This document shows, one piece after another, positions 19,209 to 25,721 of a DNA stretch of 64,000 bases (position 1 is its first letter; each line of letters begins with the position of its first letter). Made by a program: the position numbers and the translations under genes. Location of the stretch: positions 1,612,001-1,676,000 of the forward strand of contig AP026969.1 of the NCBI GenBank assembly GCA_027923965.1, read 5' to 3'. The notes under the pieces were generated by a model. That model did not search any database and was not told where the DNA came from. It saw only the letters and a program-made list of their open reading frames with translations. Source of the stretch: Comamonadaceae bacterium OS-1. Lineage in GTDB: Bacteria; Pseudomonadota; Gammaproteobacteria; Burkholderiales; Burkholderiaceae_C.

Positions 19209-19868
19209 ATGCATCCCAGTGCCCGGTCCTTGGCCACCACCATGCCCGCCCACACGGGTCTGTCCACCGTCAACCTGGCGGCCCGCCAACGCATGCTGTC
19301 GCAGCGCATGGTGCTGCAAACCGTGCTGGCCGCGCAGGGCGATAAAGCCCAGCTACAGGCGGCCGAGCGTACGCTGACCCTGTTTTCCGACAGCCAGGCC
19401 ACGCTGTTGCAAATGCCCAAAAAACTCGACGAAGCCAGCGCCCGCAAGGTGGAGGCTGTGTACCACGACGTGCAGGGCGTGGGTGGCAGCATCCAGGTAT
19501 TCACCAAACTGGTGCGCACAGCCCTGGACCATATCGCCCAGCGCGATCCGCGCCAGGCCGCCTCGGTGGCCCAGGTGGTGGAACACACCGACGGCGTGTT
19601 GGAGGCCCTGAACAAGGCCACCACCGTGTTCGACGAGATCAGCAAAACCCAGTCCGACAGCATGAAGCGCGAGCTCAGCGGCATCGTCAATGACATACAG
19701 AGCGTCGCCCGGGAAGCCAAGGTGGTGAGTTTCAACGCCCTGGTCATCGCCGCCCGCGCCGGTAATTTTGGCCGTGAATTCGCCGTGGTGGCCAACGTGC
19801 TGACCGGCATCACCGGCAAGATCGACGGCCTGTCGCGCGAAGCCATCGTGCTGGCGGGGCGCAGCTAG
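19209..19868 (+). CDS. Soluble PilJ/chemoreceptor-like protein
   Basis: About 219 residues without membrane segments. The N-terminal part (LAARQRMLSQRMVLQTVLAA) matches the type IV pili methyl-accepting N-terminal domain of PilJ and NarX-like sensors. The C-terminal part (VSFNALVIAARAGNFGREFAVVANVLTGI) clearly resembles the hairpin tip of chemoreceptors that contacts CheA and CheW, with substitutions such as LVIAARAG for LNAAIEAARAG. The start is uncertain; GTG at 19161 would add 16 residues. It may modulate a chemosensory complex, but it lacks the long coiled coil and the transmembrane anchor. No che or pil genes are nearby. Confidence 0.75.
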   Translation: MHPSARSLATTMPAHTGLSTVNLAARQRMLSQRMVLQTVLAAQGDKAQLQAAERTLTLFSDSQATLLQMPKKLDEASARKVEAVYHDVQGVGGSIQVFTKLVRTALDHIAQRDPRQAASVAQVVEHTDGVLEALNKATTVFDEISKTQSDSMKRELSGIVNDIQSVAREAKVVSFNALVIAARAGNFGREFAVVANVLTGITGKIDGLSREAIVLAGRS

Positions 19869-19948
19869 GCCGATCCGCACGGTGGGGCACGCCAGGCACA
19901 GGGCAGGGCGGCTACACTCGCGGCCCTTCCTTCCCACTGTGCCACGCC

Positions 19949-21034
19949 ATGCCTTCTACCCCGGCCAAGCCGCCCCGTACCCGCAAGTCCCCGGTGGCCG
20001 ACCCGCAGCAGCAACTCAGCCTGTTGTTCAACGAGGCCCCTGAAACGGTGGTGGCTCCAGCGCCAGCGCCAGCGCCAGCCGCTGCCGCTGCCGTGGTGGC
20101 GGCCGCCCCGCCTGCCGATGCGATCACAACGGATGCCGAAGCCCTGGCGCGGCAACTCGAACGGCACCCCGACTACCGCGTGCTGCGCCGCCTGGTGCCG
20201 CAGTTGCGGTTTGCCGCCGCGCCTGCCCAGGGCGTGAAGCGCCTGCTGGTGCTGGACACCGAAACCACCGGCCTGGAGCACAGCCGCGACAAGATCATCG
20301 AGCTGGCCTTGCTGCGCGTGGATGTGGACACCGCCACCGACCTGCCCTGCGGCAGCGTGCAGGTGTATGACGGCCTGGAAGACCCCGGCCAGCCCATTCC
20401 CGACATTGCCCGCAAGATCACCGGCATCGACGACAGCATGGTGGCGGGCCAGGCGCTGGACGAGGCCCGCATTGCCGAGCTGCTGGAAGGCGTGGATTTG
20501 GTGGTGGCGCACAACGCCGGGTTTGACCGCCCGTTTGTCGAAGCCCGGCTGCCCGCGTTCGCCGCCAAGGCCTGGGCCTGCTCGTTTGCCGACATCGACT
20601 GGAAGCAAGAGGGCCGCGATTCGGCCAAGCTCACCGCCCTGGCATTGGACCAGGGCCTGTTTTACGACGCACACCGTGCCGAAATGGACTGCCACGCCCT
20701 GCTGGCGGTGTTGCAGGCCCCGATGCCGGTCGCGGGCCACACCGGCCTGGCCCACCTGCTGGCCGCCGCCGAGGGCACACGCTACCGCCTGCAGGCCAAT
20801 GGCGCACCTTTTGATGCCAAAGACGCACTCAAGGAACGTGGCTACCGCTGGGATGCGGCCAACAAGGTCTGGCACACCCGGCTAGACGACGAGGCCCGCC
20901 TGCAGTTGGAATGCGACTGGCTGGCCGCCGAGGTCTACCGGGGCCGCGCAGCCCGGGTGCAGGTCGAGGCGCTGGATGCCCGCGTGCGCTACGCCAACCG
21001 CGCCGGACTATTGACCTGGCGCAATATTGGATGA
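19949..21034 (+). CDS. DnaQ-like 3'-5' exonuclease with extra domains
   Basis: Exonuclease of the DEDDh class, 361 residues. Catalytic residues are Asp103 and Glu105 (LDTETTG), Asp193 (HNAGFDRPF), His242 and Asp247 (AHRAEMDCHA). Before them is a linker of Ala-Pro repeats (about 36-55). After them is a C-terminal region (290-361) with the pattern LKERGYRWD...KVWHTRL...AEVYRG, which I have seen in DNA polymerase III epsilon-like exonucleases of Burkholderiales. At this length it is not the standard DnaQ of about 240 residues. It probably acts in DNA repair or RNA trimming. Its stop abuts repeat R6. Confidence 0.9.
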   Translation: MPSTPAKPPRTRKSPVADPQQQLSLLFNEAPETVVAPAPAPAPAAAAAVVAAAPPADAITTDAEALARQLERHPDYRVLRRLVPQLRFAAAPAQGVKRLLVLDTETTGLEHSRDKIIELALLRVDVDTATDLPCGSVQVYDGLEDPGQPIPDIARKITGIDDSMVAGQALDEARIAELLEGVDLVVAHNAGFDRPFVEARLPAFAAKAWACSFADIDWKQEGRDSAKLTALALDQGLFYDAHRAEMDCHALLAVLQAPMPVAGHTGLAHLLAAAEGTRYRLQANGAPFDAKDALKERGYRWDAANKVWHTRLDDEARLQLECDWLAAEVYRGRAARVQVEALDARVRYANRAGLLTWRNIG

Positions 21035-21080
21035 AATAGGCCTTCTGTGCTTATCTGCAGGGCGTGAGAAGCTATAAAAA
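21034..21080 (-). repeat. Dispersed palindromic repeat, copy R6
   Basis: Minus strand: TATAGCTTCTCACGCCC, loop, AGATAAGCACAGAAGGCC, then TATTTC. The arms are degenerate. It follows the stop of the exonuclease gene directly. Confidence 0.65.
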
Positions 21081-21129
21081 CCATAGCTTTGAAAAAATGT
21101 GTTTCCCTGGCTGTCAACGGTAAATGCAC

Positions 21130-21154
21130 AAAAACATCCTCCAAATTGAGGATG
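21130..21154 (-). terminator. Minus-strand terminator-like hairpin with no known gene
   Basis: CATCCTC (21135-21141) and GAGGATG (21148-21154) form a perfect 7-bp stem. Read on the minus strand it is followed at once by GTTTTTG. No minus-strand gene lies upstream of it (21155-21300 or beyond), so it may end a small RNA or stop antisense transcription. Confidence 0.4.
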
Positions 21155-21299
21155 AATCAACCCCGGCGATTGCACGGTATACACCGTTGCGCTCAGGCAG
21201 TCGGCCAATCAAGAGGATAATGCGGCCTTCTATCCGGCGTTGCGCCGAACTATTTCCTTGCCAAATTGCTCCAACTGGCACCCAACTAAGGCTCTATCC

Positions 21300-21533
21300 A
21301 TGGCGAAAGCTGATTCCAAAACTGCCATGCTGGCCGACGGCCTGCGTTACAAGTCCAAAGCCTCCGGTTCCCCCTTCGCCGCTGCGGCGTCGTTTGGCGG
21401 AGCCACCATGTCTTGCTTTCTGTGCGGCAAGCACCGCACCCGTTCCCTGATGGGCACCCGCAAGGTGCTGGGCAAGTCGCAAGCCGTGTGCGCACCTTCG
21501 TGCCAGGCGATGGACGAAGCCGCTGCAGGCTAA
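21300..21533 (+). CDS. Small conserved-looking protein with CxxC and CxxxC pairs
   Basis: 77-residue protein with CFLCGKH in the middle and VCAPSC near the end. Four Cys could bind zinc as a ribbon. It begins with a Lys/Ala-rich stretch and a Ser/Ala/Gly-rich linker. It has no signal peptide. I know no family name, though the spacing and size look like a small nucleic-acid-associated zinc protein, which is an inference. It is preceded by 265 bp of intergenic DNA and followed 110 bp later by another small basic protein. Confidence 0.7.
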   Translation: MAKADSKTAMLADGLRYKSKASGSPFAAAASFGGATMSCFLCGKHRTRSLMGTRKVLGKSQAVCAPSCQAMDEAAAG

Positions 21534-21643
21534 TTTCCAGCTAAATCCCCCCTTTAAACCCCATTTAGCTGGCTGTGCGGGCAAATCGCCCGCGCGGTTG
21601 TGGCCTAATCGCGGGTTGTCACATTTTCTTTGGAGTAAACACA

Positions 21644-21808
21644 ATGGCAAAAGAACCCCGTACCGAAGCCGAGCGCCAGGCTACCCCCCGTCCCACCCCA
21701 CTGCCTGGCTACGCCAGCCCGGTCAGCCGCGGCCAAAAGCGCAGCCTGGAGCGTGGTGTTGCTACGCGTAGCAAGAAGAACCCTGGCAAGCGCGCGCGCC
21801 AAGGCTAA
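21644..21808 (+). CDS. Small basic protein (54 aa)
   Basis: The ATG at 21644 follows a good ribosome site (TTTGGAGTAAACACA). The 54-residue product is strongly basic and Pro-rich (RPTPLPGYASPVSRGQKRS, then RSKKNPGKRARQG), with no hydrophobic stretch. This suggests a disordered nucleic-acid or ribosome-associated protein, without proof. It is followed by a strong terminator hairpin at 21828-21866. Confidence 0.65.
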   Translation: MAKEPRTEAERQATPRPTPLPGYASPVSRGQKRSLERGVATRSKKNPGKRARQG

Positions 21809-21827
21809 GCCCTCTTTCTTCGCTCAG

Positions 21828-21866
21828 CGCCGCGTAGGCGGGCCCTGCCGGGCTGCCTACGCGGCG
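21828..21866 (+). terminator. Strong GC-rich hairpin terminator
   Basis: Perfect 12-bp arms CGCCGCGTAGGC (21828-21839) and GCCTACGCGGCG (21855-21866) with a GC-rich inner stem, 20 bases after the 54-residue gene. The T tail is weak (TTGCCGTTTC). Confidence 0.6.
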
Positions 21867-21897
21867 TTGCCGTTTCTGCTGGTGACAAAATAGACCT

Positions 21898-22137
21898 ATG
21901 TCCAAACACAAATCCGGACCCAGCGAGTGGGTCACCAAGATGCTGGCGGTGATCCGCACCGGCAACGCCCAGGCGGCCATTGCCCAGATCAAGGCCGCCC
22001 CCAGCGCCAAGGATGTCGCCCAGCTGCGTGCCTTGCTGCAGTTGCCCAACGCCCCGGCGCGGCACCCGAATGTGGATACCGCTATCAACGAGCAGGTGGT
22101 GGCCCTGGCCAGCCCGCGTTTGCACCGCGCACCATGA
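21898..22137 (+). CDS. Small hypothetical protein (79 aa)
   Basis: Unrecognised cytoplasmic protein of 79 residues. The sequence is helical, with AVIRTGNAQAAIAQIKAA followed by a second helix VAQLRALLQL, which looks like a pair of short helices of a repeat type. Its end overlaps the following dioxygenase-like gene by 4 bp (ATGA), so the two are probably translationally coupled. Confidence 0.65.
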   Translation: MSKHKSGPSEWVTKMLAVIRTGNAQAAIAQIKAAPSAKDVAQLRALLQLPNAPARHPNVDTAINEQVVALASPRLHRAP

Positions 22138-22502
22138 GCGACGCTCGCATCAAGGGCTTCCATGCCCACGTCTACTTTGATGCGGCCACGCAAGAGCAGG
22201 GTCGCGCCCTGTGCCTGGAGGCCGCCAGCCAGTTCAAACTGGCCATGGGCAGAGTCCACCCGGGTCCGGTGGGTCCGCACCCGGACGGCAGCTGCCAGCT
22301 GGCCTTTGCGCCGTCGGTGTTTGCCGAGTTGGTACCTTGGCTGGCCATGCACCGGCGCGGTCTGGTGGTGTTCATCCACCCGATCACCGGCAACGACTTG
22401 ATCGACCACCGCGACTTCGCGATGTGGATGGGTGCGGTGCGGCCGCTGGATTTGTCGGTGCTGTCCGGGTCGGACACGGTATATGACCTGCCCGAAGATT
22501 AG
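22134..22502 (+). CDS. DOPA 4,5-dioxygenase family protein
   Basis: 122-residue protein with the HAHVYFD motif at 10-16, a central GPVGPHPDGSCQLAF segment and the HPITGNDLIDH region that mark the DOPA dioxygenase family. Bacterial members are small single-domain proteins whose substrates are unknown; the fungal enzyme acts on dihydroxyphenylalanine. It might cleave a catechol-like compound, in line with the aromatic genes around it, but activity is not shown by sequence. It overlaps the preceding small gene by 4 bp and the next lipoprotein gene by 20 bp. Confidence 0.85.
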   Translation: MSDARIKGFHAHVYFDAATQEQGRALCLEAASQFKLAMGRVHPGPVGPHPDGSCQLAFAPSVFAELVPWLAMHRRGLVVFIHPITGNDLIDHRDFAMWMGAVRPLDLSVLSGSDTVYDLPED

Positions 22503-23079
22503 CGCGGCGCTGGTGTCGCTGGTGTCCTTTGTGTTGGTGGGTTGTGCCACCCCCATGAAGCCCATCGCCCAGCAGGAAGAGTTCGATTCTTCGGGCAAGT
22601 ACTCGCGCATGTTCGATGCCAGCCCCACCGACACCTGCGAGGCTGCCCGGCGCGCCTTGCTCAGCCAGGGCTACGTGATTTCCAACGCCGCCAAAGAGCT
22701 GGTGCAAGGCCAAAAGAACTTCCAGCCCGAAAACGAAATCCATGTGCAGATGGACATCCGCGTGGTCTGCGCGTCCGAGAGCCGTGACGGCAAGCTCAGC
22801 CTGGGCTTTGTGACCGCGTTGCAGGACCGCTACGCCCTGAAGAAGAGCAACACCTCGGCCAGCCTGGGCGTGGGCGTGCTGGGCTCGGTATCGGTGCCGG
22901 TCAGCTCCAGCAACGACGCCATGGTCAAGGTGGGCAGCGAAACCGTGTCCAGCGAGCGGTTTTACGACCGCTTCTTTGCGCTGGTGCAGCACTACCTGGC
23001 GCAAGACATGGAAGAGCCGGACGGCGAAGCCCTGGCCCCACCGGCACCCGACAAGCCGAAAAAACCGCTAGCGCCGTAA
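22483..23079 (+). CDS. DUF2242 lipoprotein
   Basis: 198-residue lipoprotein. From the ATG at 22483 a signal of about 21 residues ends in a lipobox (FVLVGC). The body has the pattern of DUF2242 proteins: CEAARRALLSQGYVIS, then LVQGQKNFQP and a YDRFFALVQHYL segment near the end. A Pro/Lys tail follows. The function of the family is unknown, and location in the envelope is expected. It overlaps the upstream gene by 20 bp and its 3' end overlaps the convergent thioredoxin-like gene by 12 bp. Confidence 0.85.
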   Translation: MTCPKISAALVSLVSFVLVGCATPMKPIAQQEEFDSSGKYSRMFDASPTDTCEAARRALLSQGYVISNAAKELVQGQKNFQPENEIHVQMDIRVVCASESRDGKLSLGFVTALQDRYALKKSNTSASLGVGVLGSVSVPVSSSNDAMVKVGSETVSSERFYDRFFALVQHYLAQDMEEPDGEALAPPAPDKPKKPLAP

Positions 23080-23430
23080 GCGCTGCACCAGGGCGGTGAC
23101 TTCCGGGCTGGCGGCAGCGCCCGGTGCTTCCAGTTGCGCCTGCACCAGCCGTTGCAAGGTCTCCATTTGCGGGGTAATGCTGCCAAAGAAGCGCGCTTCG
23201 CCGTCCACCACCACCAGCAGCGTCGGGAAGTTGTCCACCTCGATGGGGTCTACCAGATCAGCCTGGTCTTCGATGTCCACCCACACAAACTCCGCCCCGG
23301 CAAAGCCGCGCCCCACCTGTTCGAAGCGTTCCTGGTAGTCGCGGCAGCTACCGCACCAGTCGGCGCACAGGCAGGCCACCCACAGGCGCGGCTCTGGGGC
23401 TTGCGGGGGCGTGTTTACTATTAATTCCAT
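23068..23430 (-). CDS. Thioredoxin-like protein
   Basis: Thioredoxin-fold protein of 120 residues with the active site WCGSC (Cys26 and Cys29), the cis-Pro segment NFPTLLVV and no signal peptide. It probably acts in the cytoplasm as a disulfide reductase. The second active-site residue pair (GS) differs from the GP of standard TrxA, so redox potential and partners may differ. The gene is convergent with the DUF2242 gene and shares its last 12 bp. A degenerate repeat (R7) lies just upstream of the ATG. Confidence 0.9.
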   Translation of the reverse strand: MELIVNTPPQAPEPRLWVACLCADWCGSCRDYQERFEQVGRGFAGAEFVWVDIEDQADLVDPIEVDNFPTLLVVVDGEARFFGSITPQMETLQRLVQAQLEAPGAAASPEVTALVQRLRR

Positions 23431-23474
23431 AGCTGAAAGTCTTTGTTCAGATAGCGCAGAGAGCTTATTTTAGG
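23429..23474 (+). repeat. Possible degenerate repeat copy R7
   Basis: CATAGCTG at the left, AGCGCAGAGAGC and TTATTTTA at the right match the ends of the family, but the left arm of the palindrome is changed. It lies between the thioredoxin and LysR genes. Confidence 0.45.
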
Positions 23475-24408
23475 GGGCAAACTCTGCAGGACCGGCTTGG
23501 GCCAGAACCTCGGCTGCGGTGGCTTCCAGCGACTGCCGCAGCCAGCGCTGCACCGGGTCGTGCTGGTGCCGCAGATGCCACAGCATGTACATCGGCAAGC
23601 TGGGGCAGGGCAGGGGCACCGGGCAGCTCTGCAGGCCGCGCAGCATGCCCAGCGCCAGCAGGCCGGGCAGGGTGGCGAGCCAGGGGCCGGTGCGCAAGAA
23701 GGCCGCTATGCCCGCAAAGCCCGGCACCGTGGCGGCCATCCGGCGCTGGAGGCCCTGGGCTTGTAGCCATTGGTCGATGTCCAGCGTGCGGCGGGGCTGG
23801 TACACCACGCTGATGTGCTCGCTGGCCAGGTAGTCGGCCAGGCTGGCGGGGGCCGAGCGCTGGGTGGCATCAAAGAACACGCGGTACGGCGTGGCAAACA
23901 GGCGCTTTTGCACCACGTCGGTGGCATCGGGCGGGCGCGGCGACACCACCAGGTGGCAGCTTCCGTCGCGCAGCATCTCCGCCGTGGGCACCCCGGACGG
24001 CACCATGTGCAGGCTGACCTGGGGTGCCTGCCGCCGCAGCCTTTGCAGCAGGGCGGGCAGCAGCAGATCGCGCTGGAAGTCGTTGGCTGCAATGGTGAAA
24101 CAGGTTTGCAACCGGGCCGGGTCAAACTGTTCGGGCGTGGCCAGGCGCTGCATGTCTTCCAGCAACAGGCGCGCGGGCTGGGCCATGGCTTCGGCGCGGG
24201 CAGTGGGCTGGATGCCCCGGCCTGATTTCACAAACAGCGGGTCGCCGGTGATGGCGCGCAGCTTGTCCAGCAAATGGCTGACCGCTGACTGTGTAACCCC
24301 CAGCCGTTGGGCGGCCCGGGTCACCGAGCCTTCTTCCAGCACCGCCAGCAGCAGCTGCAGCAATTGGCCATCGAGTTGGGAATGATCGAATTTGCTCATG
24401 GGTTTCAT
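23470..24408 (-). CDS. LysR-type regulator next to the second ligAB pair
   Basis: LysR family protein of up to 312 residues (an ATG at 24399 would give 309). The helix-turn-helix is EEGSVTRAAQRLGVTQSAVSHLLDKLR, and the layout (LFVKSGRGIQPTARAEAM) is the NodD/NahR-like type. It is divergent from ligA2-ligB2 with a 72-bp gap, so it most likely controls that pair. The inducer is probably an aromatic acid or its cleavage product, which is an inference from this subgroup. Confidence 0.92.
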   Translation of the reverse strand: MKPMSKFDHSQLDGQLLQLLLAVLEEGSVTRAAQRLGVTQSAVSHLLDKLRAITGDPLFVKSGRGIQPTARAEAMAQPARLLLEDMQRLATPEQFDPARLQTCFTIAANDFQRDLLLPALLQRLRRQAPQVSLHMVPSGVPTAEMLRDGSCHLVVSPRPPDATDVVQKRLFATPYRVFFDATQRSAPASLADYLASEHISVVYQPRRTLDIDQWLQAQGLQRRMAATVPGFAGIAAFLRTGPWLATLPGLLALGMLRGLQSCPVPLPCPSLPMYMLWHLRHQHDPVQRWLRQSLEATAAEVLAQAGPAEFAP

Positions 24409-24480
24409 GAAGATTATCGGGTTTATTTGTATCTGCGCTTTGGGAATACTCCATTACACCTACTTCCACAGGAGACAACC

Positions 24481-24822
24481 ATGGCCCAGGCCGATATCCC
24501 CGGCACCACTTTGTTCGACGGTGTGCAAGCCCGCAAAGGCTACGCCCTCAACAAGATGTGCTTTTCTTTTAACTCTGCCGACGCGCGTGCCGAGTTCCAG
24601 CGCGACGAAGAAGCCTACATGCGCCAATTCGGCCTGAACGCCGAACAGGCCGAAGCGATCCGCCAGCGCAATGTGCTGGCTCTGCTGGCGGCGGGCGGCA
24701 ATGCCTACTACCTGGCCAAGTTCGCCGGTATTTTCGGGCTGGACATGCAAGACATCGGGGCCCAGCAAACGGGCGTGAGCAAAGCAGAATTTCAGGCCCG
24801 TCTGTTGGCCGCAGGAGCATAA
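24481..24822 (+). CDS. Second extradiol dioxygenase alpha subunit (LigA-like)
   Basis: 113-residue LigA-type small subunit. It shares with ligA the pattern IPGTTLFDGVQARKGYALNKMCFSF and NVLALLAAGGNAYYLAKFAGI, but is shorter by the C-terminal tail. A CAGGAG site precedes the ATG. It lies directly before a LigB-like gene (two bases between stop and start), so the pair would form a second extradiol dioxygenase. Its divergence from ligA suggests a different substrate, such as gallate, a substituted protocatechuate or another catechol acid. Confidence 0.9.
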   Translation: MAQADIPGTTLFDGVQARKGYALNKMCFSFNSADARAEFQRDEEAYMRQFGLNAEQAEAIRQRNVLALLAAGGNAYYLAKFAGIFGLDMQDIGAQQTGVSKAEFQARLLAAGA

Positions 24823-24824
24823 CC

Positions 24825-25670
24825 ATGGCCAAAATCGTTGGTGCCATCACTACGTCCCACGTGCCTGCCATTGGCCGGGCGATTGCCAAGGATCTGCAAA
24901 ACGATCCCTACTGGAAACCCTTCTTCGACGGCTTCCCGCCGGTGCGCCAGTGGCTGGACGAGGTCAAGCCCGATGTGGCGGTCGTCATCTACAACGACCA
25001 CGGGCTGAACTTCTTTCTCGACAAGATGCCCACCTTTGCCGTCGGTGCCGCGCCGCACTACCACCATGCCGACGAAGGCTGGGGCCTGGCCACGGCCGCG
25101 CCATTCCAGGGCAACCAGGACCTGTCGTGGCATTTGATCAACGGCCTGGTGGCCGATGGCTTCGATATCACCACCTGCCAGGAAATGCTGGTGGACCACG
25201 CCTTCTGCCTGCCCATGGACTTGCTGTGGCCGCACAGCGACCCCCAGGCCACCTGGCCCGTGACCACCGTGCCCGTCTGCCTGAACACGGTGCAGTTTCC
25301 CTTGCCCACGGCTGCCCGCTGCTTTGCGCTGGGCGAGGCGATAGGCCGCGCTATCACCTGCTGGGACAGCGATGCCCGGGTGGTGGTGGTCGGCACCGGC
25401 GGGCTGAGCCACCAGCTAGACGGCCAGCGGGCGGGCTTCATCAACAAGGCGTTTGACCTGGAGTTCATGCACAGCCTGGTCAGCGACCCGGCCTGGGCCA
25501 CCCGCTTCTCCATCCACGAACTGGTCGAAAAAGTGGGCACCCAGGGCATCGAGCTGTTGATGTGGTTGACCGCCCGCGCCGCGCTGCCCGGCCCGGCGCG
25601 CCTGCTGCACTCCAATTACCACATCCCCATCTCCAACACCGCCGCCGGCCTGATGCTGATGGCCCCATGA
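24825..25670 (+). CDS. Second extradiol dioxygenase beta subunit (LigB-like)
   Basis: Catalytic subunit of 281 residues. Iron ligands are conserved: His12 (TSHVPAIG), His59 (YNDHGLNFF) and Glu243 (QGIELLMW). The base is His196 (GTGGLSHQLDG). Differences from the canonical ligB in the window cluster around the pocket (YNDHGLNFF against [20 protein letters not shown] against [12 protein letters not shown]). A changed ring substituent preference is therefore likely. The gene is followed by a strong bidirectional terminator shared with rpoD. Confidence 0.92.
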   Translation: MAKIVGAITTSHVPAIGRAIAKDLQNDPYWKPFFDGFPPVRQWLDEVKPDVAVVIYNDHGLNFFLDKMPTFAVGAAPHYHHADEGWGLATAAPFQGNQDLSWHLINGLVADGFDITTCQEMLVDHAFCLPMDLLWPHSDPQATWPVTTVPVCLNTVQFPLPTAARCFALGEAIGRAITCWDSDARVVVVGTGGLSHQLDGQRAGFINKAFDLEFMHSLVSDPAWATRFSIHELVEKVGTQGIELLMWLTARAALPGPARLLHSNYHIPISNTAAGLMLMAP

Positions 25671-25708
25671 AAAAAGCCCCTGCCAGAGTGATCCGGCAGG
25701 GGCTTTTT
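25671..25708. terminator. Bidirectional terminator between ligB2 and rpoD
   Basis: Perfect 14-bp arms (25671-25684, 25695-25708), each with a run of five A or T on its outer end and a GC-rich core (GCCCCTGCC). It serves both convergent genes. Confidence 0.9.
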
Positions 25709-25721
25709 CAAGGGCTGGCGC

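Noticed and set aside
19949..20110. A frameshift or repeat expansion in the exonuclease gene
   Set aside because: The Ala-Pro run is in frame and is a plausible flexible linker before the catalytic domain.
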